DNA of 64,000 nucleotides, taken from the NCBI GenBank assembly GCA_022225965.2, contig JAKJXP020000025.1, forward strand, positions 434,001 through 498,000, given 5' to 3'. The translations under genes were made by a program, and so were the position numbers. Origin of the DNA: Diatrype stigma. Its lineage: Eukaryota; Ascomycota; Sordariomycetes; Xylariales; Diatrypaceae. Under the pieces are notes generated by a model. It was given only the letters and a program-made list of their open reading frames with translations. It was not told the DNA's origin and ran no database searches. Positions 1 through 14,000 of this stretch are shown piece by piece; positions within the stretch are counted from its first letter, which is position 1; each line of letters starts with the position of its first letter.

Positions 1-641
1 CGATCCCTCAGAGTGACCAACAGACTCAAGACCATTCCACCTCCCGCCGAATCTCCGGCTAATACGATGGTAGTTGGGTCTTGGACTGTGAGTAGATATA
101 GGTATGCTGCAATACAATCATGCAGGCCACATGGGAATGGGAATTGAGGTGCTAAGCGGTACTCCGGAGCAAAAACGCGAGCCTTCAGCTTCCGCGCATG
201 TCTTTGTAGCTGGTAGCGGTGCTCGTCGACACTGCCGAAGAAATAGGCGCCACCATGGATGTACAGCATGACTCTGCGGCATGTTGGATCGCTTGAGTAC
301 TTCCGCTCGTGGTGGTCGGCTTTCATCTCAATCCACTCGGCCTTCAACGGTTTTGCGGACTTGCGCCACTGCCACCATTTGCGACCGCCCACCTGCCTGA
401 TCCCATCTGGACCTAGTTGGTCCTGGAGAACAGTGGCGGCCTCGTCGACCCTCTCCTTAGGTATCTCGACCTCTTCGACTCGGACCCATTGGGGATGCGG
501 CACCCACTGCGCGGTGAAGGCTTGGAGGTCTTCGACGGTGTGCTGCGATGCGAATAACAGGAAAGATCGGATCAAGTGTAGGCCTTCGTCATAGGAAAGG
601 TGTGCGGTCGGTCGCTGTCGCAGATTTCCGCGATTGAGATA
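1..641 (-). CDS. Alpha/beta hydrolase, HSL/esterase-lipase type (partial, C-terminus off window)
   Basis: The minus strand encodes one open stretch from 641 down to base 1, where the window cuts it. It contains the HSL-family oxyanion motif in the form MLYIHGGAYFFGS (about 232-273). Further on is APEYRLAPQ, then the nucleophile elbow GDSAGGGM (about 33-57), in which Ser is the expected catalytic residue. The catalytic Asp and His would lie outside the window. The family (hormone-sensitive lipase, arylacetamide deacetylase, sterol deacetylase) hydrolyses carboxyl esters; the substrate here cannot be read from sequence. An in-frame TAG ends the frame at 642-644 and can also serve as a 3' splice site, so I place an exon start at 641. 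I could not identify the upstream exon or the start codon. Only the partial product and the fold are certain. Confidence 0.8.
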
Positions 642-1354
642 CTAATGTCGCGTAACGCTCCCTTAGCAGCTGTTCATCCAATATCGCCTTGTGACATAAA
701 ACATGGATGCTACTACTACACTGCCACCACAGAGCAGCCGTCCCAGGGTACCGGAACAAAACATAACCCCGGCTGGGCTTAGTACTGTAGCTATCAAGGC
801 CGGTAGCCAGTGCTAGGCACCGGAGAATATCTCAGATGCCGAACACTGGAAGAGAGGCCCAGTTAAGGGCCAAGCGGGATCTTCATGTATATGTGTGTGT
901 ACGAGGTATGCGTATAGAGACAACTTACATGTGACAGAAAGGTCGACACCACAGTCGGCGTAACAGCCGTAGAAACGGTAAAGGTGTTCATTCGGCCGGT
1001 AACTTAGTCTTATTAATGTATCATTAATGTATCATTGGGCATATAAGTACGCAGGCGGATGGATCAGTAAGCATCAAACAAGGAAGTCCAGCGTATCCGG
1101 AAACAACAACAAGGCAGATTGTAGAAGAGCACCTATATACGAATTATAAACAAATCAACGTCCCCCTATATTCGGAGGGTTAGGGAGTGGTCAGGTAGAG
1201 AACTAGGGCTAGGAGATGATTGATTGGATGAAAGGGATGCCTCTCCGCTTCATAAATGAGGCCGAGTCGCTGAGTATAAATGCTTCACATCAATGGGTCA
1301 AATTAACCAGGTAGTGAAGAAAGGAGATGTGACGAAGCATTCGGCCAGCCACCA

Positions 1355-1394
1355 GCTCATTTGCTCATTTGCTCATTTGCTCATTTGCTCATCT
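1355..1394. repeat. Minisatellite, 10-bp unit GCTCATTTGC
   Basis: About four perfect tandem copies of a 10-bp unit. No coding role is seen. Confidence 0.85.
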
Positions 1395-1454
1395 AGCGCA
1401 CGAAGTAGTTGGGTGCCGACTGCGTTTAGCTACAGCCTACAGCAGGCGTTCTGA

Positions 1455-1537
1455 CCTAGGGGAAGCTCTAGGGGAGACCTAGGGGAAGACCAAGACTCTG
1501 ACCAAGACTCTGACCAAGACTTTGACCAAGACTTTGT
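1455..1537. repeat. Two adjacent tandem arrays (CCTAGGGGA-type and 13-bp GACCAAGACTCTG-type)
   Basis: Imperfect CTAGGGGA repeats at 1455-1487 run directly into four copies of a 13-bp unit (GACCAAGACTCTG, later GACCAAGACTTT) up to about 1537. Confidence 0.8.
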
Positions 1538-1854
1538 GATAGCTGGATGGTGGAGGCCTTTTGATTTGTCCAATTCAACCTTCGTTGCGTGTTTTAGCAT
1601 TGATTAGCAGCTATTAGAACGGATCTGAGCATCGATCTCCTGTCGAACAGCTCCCGCTACGTACTTGGAGCAAGCAGGCACTGGCAGTAGCAGGCAAGGA
1701 AAGTAAAGCGTAACTTTAGCTCACAAGTACAGCTCACAAGAGCTGAAAGGGGTGATGTCATCTGTTACAGCTGGTGTCCGTTAGCTCCAGGACCTCCAGA
1801 CCTCCACATGCATGTCTGCCCTCTCTGCCATAAACGGGACGACCTTGGGACCTT

Positions 1855-2041
1855 TGTGGATCCGGGCATTCCCCATAATGCCAAGGATCGGAAAATCGGA
1901 ATATAGAATTCTAGCAGCTTAAAGCGCATAACTGTAATTAGCTTTAATTTAATAATTAATCCGAACCTTTAATATAATCCTAAATAAATTGCTAATAGCA
2001 GTAATTCCTTAAAGGTTTAAAAAACCGGACGTAAAAATATA
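1855..2041 (+). repeat. 5' LTR of the gypsy element
   Basis: Begins TGTGGATCCGGGCATT. Its outer (left) part keeps G/C bases that are A/T in the 3' LTR, and its inner part is AT-shifted. Confidence 0.92.
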
Positions 2042-2119
2042 AATAGCTATTTTTATAGGCTAACGCTAATAATGCAAAATTTACCTTATTTTCTTACGAA
2101 TTCTTTCCGATAACCGATA

Positions 2120-3094
2120 ATGGCAAAAAGCAACGCCAATGCGGGGGAATAATCCAAGGGCGTTCCGGCCCAAAGCGGCACCTTCGCCGAATCCCTTACG
2201 GATATAAAAGCCGCCCAGAAAAACGGCATATTATACGAATTTCTCGATAAAAAATTCGAAAATATCGAATAAAAAAATATCTTAATAGAAAATAACTTAA
2301 ACTATTTAATAGGTAAAATTATAAAAATAACCGCGCATTTCGATATTAAGCTTAAAAGTAAAAAAGTCGAAACGCCGGATTAATAATTTCGTTAAAAAAG
2401 CGAATGGATTTAATAATAACAATAATCTACGTTTAATATCGAAAAAACGGCCATTGCCGATAACGTAAAATCGTTAATTGGTTTTTACGAACCGGCCGAA
2501 TTTAATTAAAATTAATATATGCCGTATATTTGGCGTTTATTTTATTATAACAAATAACGAACGAAAGGAAAAATTAATATAATATACGTACCGCTTATTA
2601 CGAATTACGTTTAAATTTCGTAACAGGAGCGAATAAAAAAAATATAGCCCCCGGTTATATTTCTAGGCGATACTGCAGGAATGGCTTATATAAAGGCGAA
2701 AAACAAAATAACGATATCTTTAAATTTCCGCTTAATTTAGGCTAACGGTTAGGTTTTAAAGAAATTAAAAGAAATCTAAAAACGCCTTTTAATAATACTG
2801 GTCCTATATAATTTTTAAGCATATCGAATTACGAACGAATTTACCGGCGATTTTTAATAAATAAAAATATATATTTATAATAATAAGCTTAATTAAATAA
2901 CGTTCGTAAAATATATTTTTTAAGTTTTAAACGATTATAATGCCTTTTTGGAAGCATTAATTTATTTCGTAACGTTATTTCCGTATTAAAATGAAAATAT
3001 AATGAACTTTATAAAGCGCATTTATAAAGCCTTTTATAAAATACCAAAAGATATTCGTAATGGTTATCCGATAAGGGAAATTTTTATCGATACG
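2120..3094 (+). pseudogene. Gypsy gag remnant, N-terminal part
   Basis: An ATG at 2120 opens a frame reading MAKSNANAGE, then a TAA stop, then continues in the same frame (SKGVPAQSGTFAES and on to EFLDKKFENIE), so this is a decayed gag. The nested copia element interrupts it at 3095. The remainder resumes at 15335 and includes the zinc knuckle near 15700, where two of the three Cys are now Tyr (G-to-A changes). No intact product is possible. Confidence 0.7.
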
Positions 3095-3099
3095 TTACG

Positions 3100-3284
3100 T
3101 AATGGTTATATTTTAACGCGCTGGCACGCGTTGCCATTATATAAACAAGCTAGTTTAATATAATTACAGGCTTCCGCCCGTAATTCCTTAAATAAACTTC
3201 TTTTTACCTTAAATACTTTAATACATTACCGTTTCATTTAATTATTATTTGCTTTCTTTAATTATACGTACGTATTTATTAATA
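3100..3284 (+). repeat. 5' LTR, copia copy A
   Basis: Matches the LTR at 15145-15329 and, inverted, those at 4921-5106 and 10859-11043. It includes the ACGTACGTA core near the 3' end and GCTGGCACGCGTTGCC near the start. Confidence 0.92.
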
Positions 3285-4920
3285 CTAATTAATATTGCTA
3301 AATATTAATAATACAAATTAATAAAATAAAAGAATTATTATTATAATATTAAAAATATCGTAATAATATTGCAATTCCTTTTTACTTTTATATGCTTATA
3401 TTTCGAATCCCATTCTTATTATTATTTTCGTTAATAATTATATCGAAATATAAATAGGCCGAAACCTCGGCCTAAAATGCTGCCAGCAATACGCAAGCAA
3501 GCCTTTTTAGCAATTCTTTAAAAATCGACCTTATTATTTTAAAAACTTAAACACGACTGCTTAAATTAATTTCGGTTATTACGAATCGCTTATTAATAAT
3601 GCTTAACCATTTTAATCCGATAATAATTAATTAAAAGAAATTCGATCCGGATATAATAAATTACCGTTAAAAATTAATATAAGCATTAATAATACTGGCC
3701 GATTTCGAAAATATAAATTCGAGCATTTTTAACGTTTAAATATCCGAAAAAACGTTCGAGAATTATTAAGGCCGGCTATAAGGCTTTACGGTAGGAAATT
3801 TTAAAATAATGCCATTTTTATTACAACCTAATTTAAAAAATGCATTTATATAATAAAGGATTTACGTTAATAAAAATAACGCCAAATTTAATAAAGCCTT
3901 TATCGATTTCGTTATTATAAAAATGCTCCTTATTTAAAACATAAAGAAATTAAAGGCAATTAAAACCAAATGGCTTAACGCATTAACATAAAAAACGCTA
4001 ATAATCGAAACCGATTAAAGGACCGTATATTTCCCGAAACGCCCTTAAAGCCAAATCCGCCCCCGATTATTATATATATCAACAGGCGAATTATCCAACC
4101 CCTTTTTATTTCATAATCCGCTTTTGCCGCGCTGCCTTATATTTTAAACCCAATTCCAGCTCGATTCGAACCAATAGCCCGCCCTTAAAGCTTTTAATAT
4201 CCAAGGCCTTTAAGGATTACCAACTGGATTTAAAAAAAACTTTAATCATTCGAATTAACGCTTTAATCCCCGTATTAACTAACGTTTAAACCCATGCGCC
4301 GATTTTCGCCTTAACCCTTGCCTTAACCAATAACAACCGCCCCCGTCGTTTTAGGAATATTATAACCAACCGTTCCCGAAATACCTAATCCAACCAGAAT
4401 ATTTTCCAATAGGATTTCCTCCGTATCCTAGCTATTTATATATAAATTATAATACGGCATATAATTCATAAGCCCTTTATATGCCAAAATAAAGGAACCC
4501 TTACGTACCGCCGTATTCGACGGTCGAAACGAACGATCCAATTAAAGGAAACATGCCCTTATTAAAACCCAACCAATAACCAAATCCTTCTTCCGGACGC
4601 CCAAATAAAAAACAAAGGCCATCCGATTTCCTAGGTTCCTTAAAACCACCAGAAGGCTCCGGTTTTTTCTTTCCGATAATACCATCGCCTATATTAAAAT
4701 TAACTTTCATATCGGTTAATAACCAAATCCAATTAATATATTATAACATTCCGCCGGTACGAATTTAAAATAAAATATGCCTATTAATTATTATCGAATA
4801 CTTTAAAAAGGCTTAAAACAAAAAGAATAATTATATAAAGAAAATATATAACATTTTGGAAAATAAATTTAAATTTTTCTTAAACGTTTATTATATTACG
4901 AATATCCGTTAAACCCAATT

Positions 4921-5106
4921 TATTAATAGGTACGTACGTATAATTAAAGAAAACAAATAACAATTAAATAAGACGGTTATATATTAAAATATTTAAGGTA
5001 AGAAGAAATTTATTTAAGAAACTGCTGGCGAAAGCCTATAGTTATATAGAACTAGCTTTGCTTATATAATAGCAACGCATACCAACGCGTTGGAATATAA
5101 CTATTA
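4921..5106 (-). repeat. LTR of copia copy B (3' LTR on the minus strand)
   Basis: 186 bp, the left boundary of copy B, directly preceded by TSD CAATT. Confidence 0.9.
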
Positions 5107-8100
5107 CTTATTTTGTTTTCTTTCGCGATTTAATCGCGAACTATACCGTTAACCTAATTATATAATTCTTTATTTTTTAAATTATTATTCCTTTTTTATT
5201 CATCTTTTTAATTTCATATTAACCTCGTTGCGATTAATTAACGACCTTATCGACTTATTAAGAAACGCCTTCGTTATAGCGTTAACTGGATTATAGCTGC
5301 CATAAATTTATCGGATTTTATCCATCTTTTTATTTTCATACGATTAACGAAGGGCCATAAAATTAATTATTAATCGCTTTTCGTTAATGTTTCCCATTTG
5401 TATTAAGCATTAATATAAAAAAAAGGAATCCGTATAAAAAACAAACGGGGCGCAGGGAAAAATTAAACGTTCCAAAATCGTATTAATAATGCAATAAATA
5501 ACGTATTCGACGTTAAAGCCTTATATCATATCATAAATTTCGCTAGCGAAAACGTTCCGAATTATTCTTTTATATTTAATAAACGATTAATAAATAATAT
5601 TATTAATAACGGTAAATTTATTAATTTAAGGCGTAAATTTTTCGTTTTTAAATACGATAACGTATTCGATTTATGAATTTAGGTCCTTATTATTTACAAA
5701 AGATCTATCGACGAAAACATATAATCGAAAATCCTAAAGGTTTAGCTAAATATAATTAAATCCGCGATTCTTATTATTCATTTATTATTAAATCCGGACA
5801 TTTAATAACTTAACTTCTTTAAGGCCAGGCTTTATATATTGGATAGCCGTAAAATAATTAAAGATTGCTTCGAATTAACAAATAAAAAAGATATAGGCTT
5901 TTCGAATTTTTTATTCGATATATTTCTTAGGCATGTCCGATGCTTTAGGATTAAATAATGCCAGCTTTTTAATTTATTTTTTTTAAGTCGCTAAAAAGCC
6001 GTTTTTTTTTAAATAAACGATTAAGCGTAAACCGTTAAAGTCCTCGGTGGCCCCGTTTTTTAGGATTTTTTACGGATACGCCTTAATATTGGCTTTAATT
6101 AATGCTTTATTTTCTTTTTTTATAAAGTCCATTATGTTAATATTAAGGGTATCGTTAATTTAAAGGCTTATTACGTCGAATAATTATTCGATACGGATTA
6201 TTAATAAATATGAATTAAATAATAAAGGATTTATATATAGTTTTTATTAATAATAACGAAAATAAGTTTTAAATTAATATGTATCCGATTTAATTAATCC
6301 GTATAACGGCTTTATAATACGCAATATCGTTTTTTCGGAATATTTATTTTTTAATTCTAATGGCAGTCGTATAAAAATGATACGTTTTATGGGCGTCTTT
6401 AATTAAATATAAGCCATCGTAATATTTCGAATTATAACCTTTATGCTTTAGTATTATAACGTAAATATTAAAACCATAATTAATCGTTAATTTATCCTTT
6501 AAATAATAAGGGCATACGTTATAATAAAGTTTTTGTCGGGATTTTTATATTTTTGTACGATTAATCGGGATTTTTCGTAAGGGCCTAATATATTTTTCCC
6601 TTTAATTTCGCGGACTATCCGGAACTTAAAGATAATAGCCTTTTAATAAATGGCTTTATTATAAATAACCGATTATAATATGTTATTTTTAAATAAGGCA
6701 TTAAGTTCCTTTATATCCGAGGCTTCGTATGGTTTATTAAGGGCCACGATTTTATTTTTTATTTATAGCTTAATCGTTAAAATGCGATTATATTTTTTTT
6801 TTGCGTTAAAATATGCTGCGTTAAAAAATAATATGTTAAGATTTTTTTTCGGGATAATGTCGTAATTTGTTAAATTAAAGCCTGGTTTTAATTTGGATAA
6901 TTCGATTTTTAGGTCTTAAGGCGGCTTTACGTTATTTTTGAATTATATATATGGCTTAATATGCGAATTCTTAAACGTAAAGGTTTTTTCGAATATATTC
7001 GAGGCAATTGTAACGTTTTTATTAATAATAGCGATAACCTTATATAAATTTTGCCATTTATTTTTTTCGCGGTATATAAATATTTCGCTACCGAAAGATA
7101 ATAATATGGATAACGTTTTTTAAATGTTAGGGCCGTTTTTAATATTTAACGCGTTCCGGATTAAACGTTAGGCCTTAATCCTTTTAATTTCGGCTATTGC
7201 CTTTTAAATTACGACTGCTTTTTGGATTTAAAACGGCGTAAGCGGCGAATCCATATTTATTTTCGAATAGGCCTTAAAAATTAATAGAATAAATACGAAA
7301 CCATTTGGGTTTGTTATATTATTAATAACTTTAACGGCCATTTATAAACGAAATACGCATAGGCCTTATATTTTTTTAAAAATAATTTTATACGTTCGTC
7401 GAATAAGTCCGTAATATTTTTTAACCTTACCGATAAACTAATAGGTTTTTATTAAAACCTGCTTATACGTAATACCGGCAAATCGAGCTTTATTCCGAAA
7501 TTCGGTGCTATTAAAATTAATACCGGCGTCGTAAATAAAAACATTTAAAGATTTTAAATAAGTATCGATTTAATAAAGCTTAAAGGCTTTTTAAGTTTTT
7601 TTTATTAATATACCAGTTATAAACCGTATTATTTAAAAATTTATAGCCGTATCGATAATATAAAAAACGAAACGTTTATCGAAATATATAACGTTTACGA
7701 TAATCTCGTAATTAAAGTTTAAATCCGAATCCTTAAAGGTAAATTTAAATCGTTAAGAAGCTTTTTTTTTAACTTAGCAATAATAACAAAACTTATTAAT
7801 TTCTTTAATATTCTTTGGATTAATATCGTATCCTACCTTTTCCAATAAGTTTTGAAATTTAGCGACGAAAAAATAACCAAAGCGAATATATAAACGACGC
7901 AGCTTTATTTCCGTAAAAAAGGTTGCGTTATTAAAATAAAACCATAAATATTTCCATTTTCGATTAATAAAAACCGTAATATTATTTTTGCAAATTAATT
8001 AATTAATAACGTTATTAAAATATATGCCAAATTGGTTTATATTCTTAAGTAATAGCAAAAACGGAATATCAATTTTTATTATATAAAAATTAACCTATTT

Positions 8101-10858
8101 AAAAAATATATCGATAATAATTATTCCAAATAATTCCATAAGTAATCCGTTTCCAAAACGGATATTGGCTTTTCCGGTACGATCCTTATTAAATAGCATA
8201 AAGCGGTCGGAAAATTCCTTAATTAAGGCAAAATACTGGCCTTTGCTAATAGTCGAGATTCGTATTATATTTATATTTGGCATAATTTCTTAAAAAATGT
8301 ACTTAACGTATTAATCGAAAATAAAGGCAATATCGAATTTGGATTGTTTAATAAAAGGAAACGTAATTACGTAATAATAAAAGGCTTAATTAAAAAGGCA
8401 TACGGCAATTATTTATTAATTATCGTTAAATTTATGATTCGAAAGGATATTATCGTGCTTTTTATTAAACTTTAATTCCGTATCGTTAATTCCTTCGTAT
8501 TCGGCCAAAAAAGTGGCGTAATTGTTTTTTCGGCCTTTTTTGCGGTTCTTTTATTAAATACGAACGTTTTTTTATTTCTTTTTGGTATGCTTAATAAATT
8601 AATAGCCTTTTTTTTTATATATCCAGCATTTGCGTTTTTATATATAAACTAAATACTTATTATTATTATATCGGCTTCTTCGATTATTGCGATAATATTT
8701 GCGGTCGACGTAATATTAATTAAGTTCTTTATTATCGTCGTTATTATTACTTTTATTAATCAAGTATTACCGCGATACGCCTTTAAGGTTCTTATAGGTA
8801 CCGATAAATATACGGAACTTGCTAGTTATATCCTTAAACCTAATAAAAAATTCGAAAAAGGCATATTAAAATTAAGATACGTTGCGATATATACGATAAA
8901 TTGCGGCAATAAATTATTGCTTTCTTTTAAAATCGAATCCTAATGCCCTTTAATATAAAGAAAATTTATCGAGCATAACTTAAAAAACCTTTAAGTTTAA
9001 TTTGTTTTGGTTGTTTTTATCGGCTTTAATTTCGAAAAAAATAATCGAAATTTAATTAAGGTAATATTAAATCTTGTTTTATTCCGTATTAAAATGACGT
9101 TTTATAACGAAATATATATCGGTAAAATATTAATAACGAAATACATTATATAAAAAATAAATAACAACTCGTCCTAATAAAATAATTAAAAATACGGCGT
9201 AAAACTGGGTTTAACGAATATCCGTAATATAATAAATATTTAGGAAAAATCTAAATTTGTTTTCGAAAATGTTATATACCTTTTTTATATAATTATTCTT
9301 TTTATTCCAAGCCTTTTTAAAATATTCGATAATAGTTAATAAGCATATTTTATTTTAAACTTATATCGGCGGAATATTATAATATATTAATTGGGTCTGG
9401 TTATTAACGGATATAAAAGTTAATTTTAACGTAAGCGATAGTACCATCGGAAAGAAAAAACCGGAGCTTCCTGGTAATTTTAAGGAACCTGGAAAACCGG
9501 ATAGCCCTTATCTTTCGTTTAGGCGTCCGAAAGGAGGGTTTAGTTATTAATCGAATAAGAATCCAATTTGGGATTATCCTAAAAGGAACATGGTTTTTTT
9601 GGTTAAATCGTCCGTTTCGACCGTTAAATACGGCGGCATATACGAATTTCCTTATTTTAATATATAAAGAATTCATAAATTATATATTATATTATAATTT
9701 ATATATAAATAATTAAGATATAAGGAAAATCTTATTAAAGAATATCTTAATTGGATTAAATATTCCGGAAATGGTTAATTATAATATCCCTAAAACGGCG
9801 AAAACGGTTATTATCGGTTAAAATAAAAATTAAGGCGAAAATCGACGTATAGGCTTGAACATTAATTAATGCGGAAATTAAAGCGTTAATTCGAATAATT
9901 AAAGTTTTTTTTAAACCCAATTGGTAATTCTTAAGGGCCTTGGATACCGAAAGCTTTAAAGGGGGGCTATTAGCTTGGATCGAATTAAAATTAGGTTTAA
10001 AATATAAGGCGGCGTAATAAAAACGGATTATAAAATAAGGAAAAATTAGGCGATTCGTTTATTGGTATATATAATAATCGGAGGCGGATTTAACTTTAAG
10101 GGCGTTCCGAAAGGTACATAGTTTTTTAATCGATTTCGATTATTAGCGTTTTTTATGTTAATGCATTAAGCCATTTGGCCTTAACTATTTCCAATTTCTT
10201 TATATTCCAAATAGGAAGTACTTTTATAATAACGAAATCGGCGAAAGCCTTATTAAATTTAACGTTGCCTTTATTAACGTAAATCCTTTATCGCATAAAT
10301 ATATTCCTTAAATTAATTCGTAATAAAAATGGCATTATTTTAAAGTTTTTTATTATAAAGCCTTATAGCCGGTTTTAATAATTTTCGAACGTTTTTTCGG
10401 ATATTCGGACGTTAAAAATATTCGAATCCATATTTTCGAAATCGGTTAGCATTATTAATGCTTATATTAATTTTTAACGGTAATTTATTATATCCGGGTC
10501 GAATTTTTTTAATTAATTACTATTAAATCAAAATAATTAAATATCGTTAATAAACGATTCGTAATAATAAAGATTAATTCAAATAGCCGTGTTTAAGTTT
10601 TTAAAATAATAGGATCGATTTTTAAAGAATTGCCAAAAGGATTTGTTCGTATATTGCTAGCAGCATTTTAAGCCGAGGTTTCGGCTTGTTTATATTTCGA
10701 TATAGCTATTAATAAAAATAACGATAAAAATAGAATTCGAAATATAGGCATATAAAAGTAAAAAGGAATTGCAGTATTATTATAATGTTTTTAATATCGT
10801 GGTAATAATTTTTTTATTTTATTAATTTGTGTTATTAATATTTAGTAATACTAATTAA
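5107..10858 (-). pseudogene. Copia copy B gag-pol remnant
   Basis: The minus strand carries decayed copia gag, integrase, RT and RNase H in that order, each interrupted by TAA/TAG stops. Short residual ORFs here (for example 6938-7123 plus and 8095-8283 minus) are by-products of the AT-rich decay and are mirrored in copy A. Confidence 0.8.
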
Positions 10859-11043
10859 TATTAATAGATACGTACGTATAATTAAAAAAAGCAAATAATA
10901 ATTAAGTAAGACGGTTATGTATTAAAGTGTTTAAGATAGGAAGAAGTTTATTTGAAAAACTGCTAGCGGAAGCCTGCAGTTATATAGGACTAGCTTATTT
11001 ATATAATAGCAATGCGTGCTAATGCGTTAGAATATAACCATTA
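10859..11043 (-). repeat. LTR of copia copy B (5' LTR on the minus strand)
   Basis: 185 bp, the right boundary of copy B, followed by TSD CAATT (11044-11048). Confidence 0.9.
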
Positions 11044-11048
11044 CAATT

Positions 11049-14000
11049 TTATACCGTATTCTTAATTATTTTATTAAAACGAATTGTTATTTATTTTCTA
11101 TATAATATATCCCGGCATTAATACTTTATCGATATATATTTCGCCATAAAACGCTATTTTAATACGAAACAAAACAAAATCTAATATTACCTTAATTAAA
11201 CTTCGATTATTTTTTTCGAAACCAAGGCCAATAAAAACAACTAAAAAAAGTCAAACTTAAAAATATTCCAAGCCATACTTAATAAACTTTCTTTATATCA
11301 AAAGGCATTAAAATCCGACTTTAAAAAAAAGCAACAACTTATTACCGCAATCCATCGTATATGCCGCAACGTGCCTTAATTTTAATACGCCCTTTTTAAA
11401 TCTTTTATTAAATTTAAAAACATAACTAATAAATTCCGTATATTTATTGACATTCATAAAAACCTCAAAAATGCCCCGCGGTAATACTTAATTAATAAAA
11501 ATAATAATAACGACAACAATAAAGAACCTAACCAATATTACGTTAATCGCAAATATTATCGCAATAATCGAAAAAGCCGATATAACAATAACAAACGCCC
11601 AGTTCGCATATAAAAACGCAAATGCTAGATATACAAAAAAAAAAAACTACTGGTCCATTAAACATACCGAAAAAAAGCAAAAAAACGCTCGTACCCAATA
11701 AAAAAACCGCAAAAAAAGCCGAAAAAACAATTACGCCACCTTCCTAGCCGAATACGAAAGAATTAACGATACGAACTTAAAATTTAACAAGAAATATAAC
11801 AATACCCCCTCGAATTATGGATTTAACGATAACTAATAAATAACCGCCGCATATTTTTTTAATTAGGCCTTTTATTATTACATAATTACGCTTTCTTTTT
11901 TTAAATAATCCAAGTTCGATACTGCCTTTATTTTCGACCGATACGTTAAATATATCTTCCAAAAAATCATATTAAATACAAATATAATACGAATCTTAAT
12001 TATTAACAAAAGCCAATATCTTGCCTTAATTAAGGAATTTTCCGATTGCTCCATGCCATTTAATAAGAATCGCGCCGAAAAAACCAACATTCGATTCGGA
12101 AATAAACCACCTATAAAATCGCTTAAAACCGTTACCGTTAATATACCTTTTAGCCAAATAAATTTTTATATAATAAATATTAATATCCCATTTTTATTAT
12201 TACTTAAAAATATAAACCAATTTAACGTATATCTTAATAACGTTATTAATTAATTAATTTATAAAAATAATATTACGGTTCCTATTAACCGAAAATGAAA
12301 ACATTTATAGTTCCATTTTAATAACGCAACCTTCTTTACGAAAATAAAGCTACGTCGTTTACATATCCGCTTTAGCCATCTTTTCGTTATTAAGTTCCAA
12401 AACCTATTAAAAAAAACAAAGCACGAAATTAACCCAAAAGATATTAAAAAGATTAACAAATTCTATTATTATTACCAAGTTAAAAAAAAGGCTTCTTAAC
12501 GATTTAAGTTTACCCTTAAAAATCCGGATTTAAATTTTAATTATAAAGTCGTTATAAACGTTATATATTTCGATAAACGTTTCGTTTTTTATATTATCGA
12601 TACGGCTATAAGTTTTTAAATAATATAATTCATAACTAATATATTAATAAAAAAAACCTAAAAAGCCCTTAAGCTTTATTAAATCGATACTTACCTAAGA
12701 CCCCTTAATGTTTTTACTTATGACGCCGGCATTAATTTCGATAGCGCCGAATTCCGGAACGAAATTCGACTTGCCGGCGTTACGTATAAGCAGGTTCCGA
12801 TAAAAATTTATTGGTTTATCGGCAAAATTAAAAAATACCACGAACCTATCCGACGAACGTATAAAATTATCTTTAAAGAAATATAAAGCCTATGCGCATC
12901 CCGCCTATAAATAGCCGTTAAAGCTATTAATAATACAGCAAATTCGGATAGTTTCGTATTTATTTTATTAATTTTTAAGGCCTATTTAAAAATTAATATA
13001 AACTCGCCGCTTACGCCGTTCCAAATCCAAAAAGCAATCGCAGCCCAAAAAGCAATAGCCGAAATCAAAAGAATTAAGGCCTAATGCTTAATTCGAAATG
13101 CTTTAAATATTAAAAACGGCCCTAATATTTAAAAAACGCTGCCCATATTATTATTTTTCGGCAGCGAAATATTTATATACCGCAAAAAAAATAAATGGCA
13201 AGGCCTATATAAGGTTATTACCGTTATCGATAAAAACGTTATAATCGCTTTTAATGCAATTAAAAAAACCTTTACGTTTAAGAATTCGTATATTAAGCCA
13301 TATATATAACCCAAAATTAACGCAAAACCGCCCTAAAACCTAAAGATCGAATTATCCAAATTAGGATTAGGCTTTAATTTAACGGATTACGATATTATCC
13401 CGAAAAAGGACCTAAATGTATTATTTTTCGACGTAACGTACTTTAACGCAAAAAAAAAACATAACCGAGCCTTAATAATTAAGTTACGAATAAAAGGGAA
13501 AATCGTAGCCCTTAATAAATCTTACGAAGCTTTAAATATAAAAAGATTTAATGCCTTATTCGAAAATAACATATTGCAGCCGGTTATTTATAATAAAACC
13601 ATTTATTAAAAGGTTATTATCTTTAAGTTTTGGATAATCCGTAAAATTAAAAAAAAAATACATTAGGCCCTTACGAAAAATCCCGATTAGTAATTCAAAA
13701 ATATGGAAATCCCGATAAAGATTTCATTATAATTTATGTCCTTATTATTTAAAAGGCAAGTTAGCGATTAATTATGGCCTTAGCATTTACGTTATAATAT
13801 TAAAACATAAAGATTATAATTTAAAACATTATAATGGCCTATATTTAATTAAAAACGCCTATAAAACGCATTATTTTTATATAATTGCTATCGGAATTAA
13901 AAAATAAGTATTCCGAAAAAACAATATTACGTATTATAAAACCATTATACGGATTAGCCGAATTAGGCATATATTAATTCGAAACTTATTTTCGTTATTA

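Larger units (their letters stand above)
642..1854. other. Intergenic region between the hydrolase and the retrotransposon nest
   Basis: No supported gene. The upstream exon(s) and promoter of the minus-strand hydrolase should lie here. It contains two short tandem arrays (listed separately). Base composition is ordinary up to 1854 and turns AT-rich inside the LTR, so the edge of the nest is sharp. Confidence 0.6.
4921..11043 (-). mobile_element. Ty1/copia LTR retrotransposon (copy B, minus orientation), RIP-mutated, nested in copy A
   Basis: Same family as copy A, inserted in reverse inside its gag region. LTRs are at 4921-5106 and 10859-11043. The 5-bp TSD CAATT is exact at 4916-4920 and 11044-11048, and total length is 6123 bp. 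Read on the minus strand it mirrors copy A: the knuckle region lies near 8590-8640, the integrase C-terminal segment at about 6935-7125 and RNase H at about 5480-5700. All frames carry many stops. Copies A and B together form an inverted pair of more than 4 kb per arm. Confidence 0.92.

Noticed and set aside
1455..1537. Possible CRISPR-like spaced repeat
   Set aside because: These are contiguous tandem minisatellites without unique spacers, in a fungal genome.
4501..4710. Short ORFs inside the retrotransposon nest (also 9404-9676, 12053-12253, 13129-13314)
   Set aside because: They arise from decayed copia DNA. Matching pieces occur inverted in the other copy, and most lie antisense to the element's coding strand.
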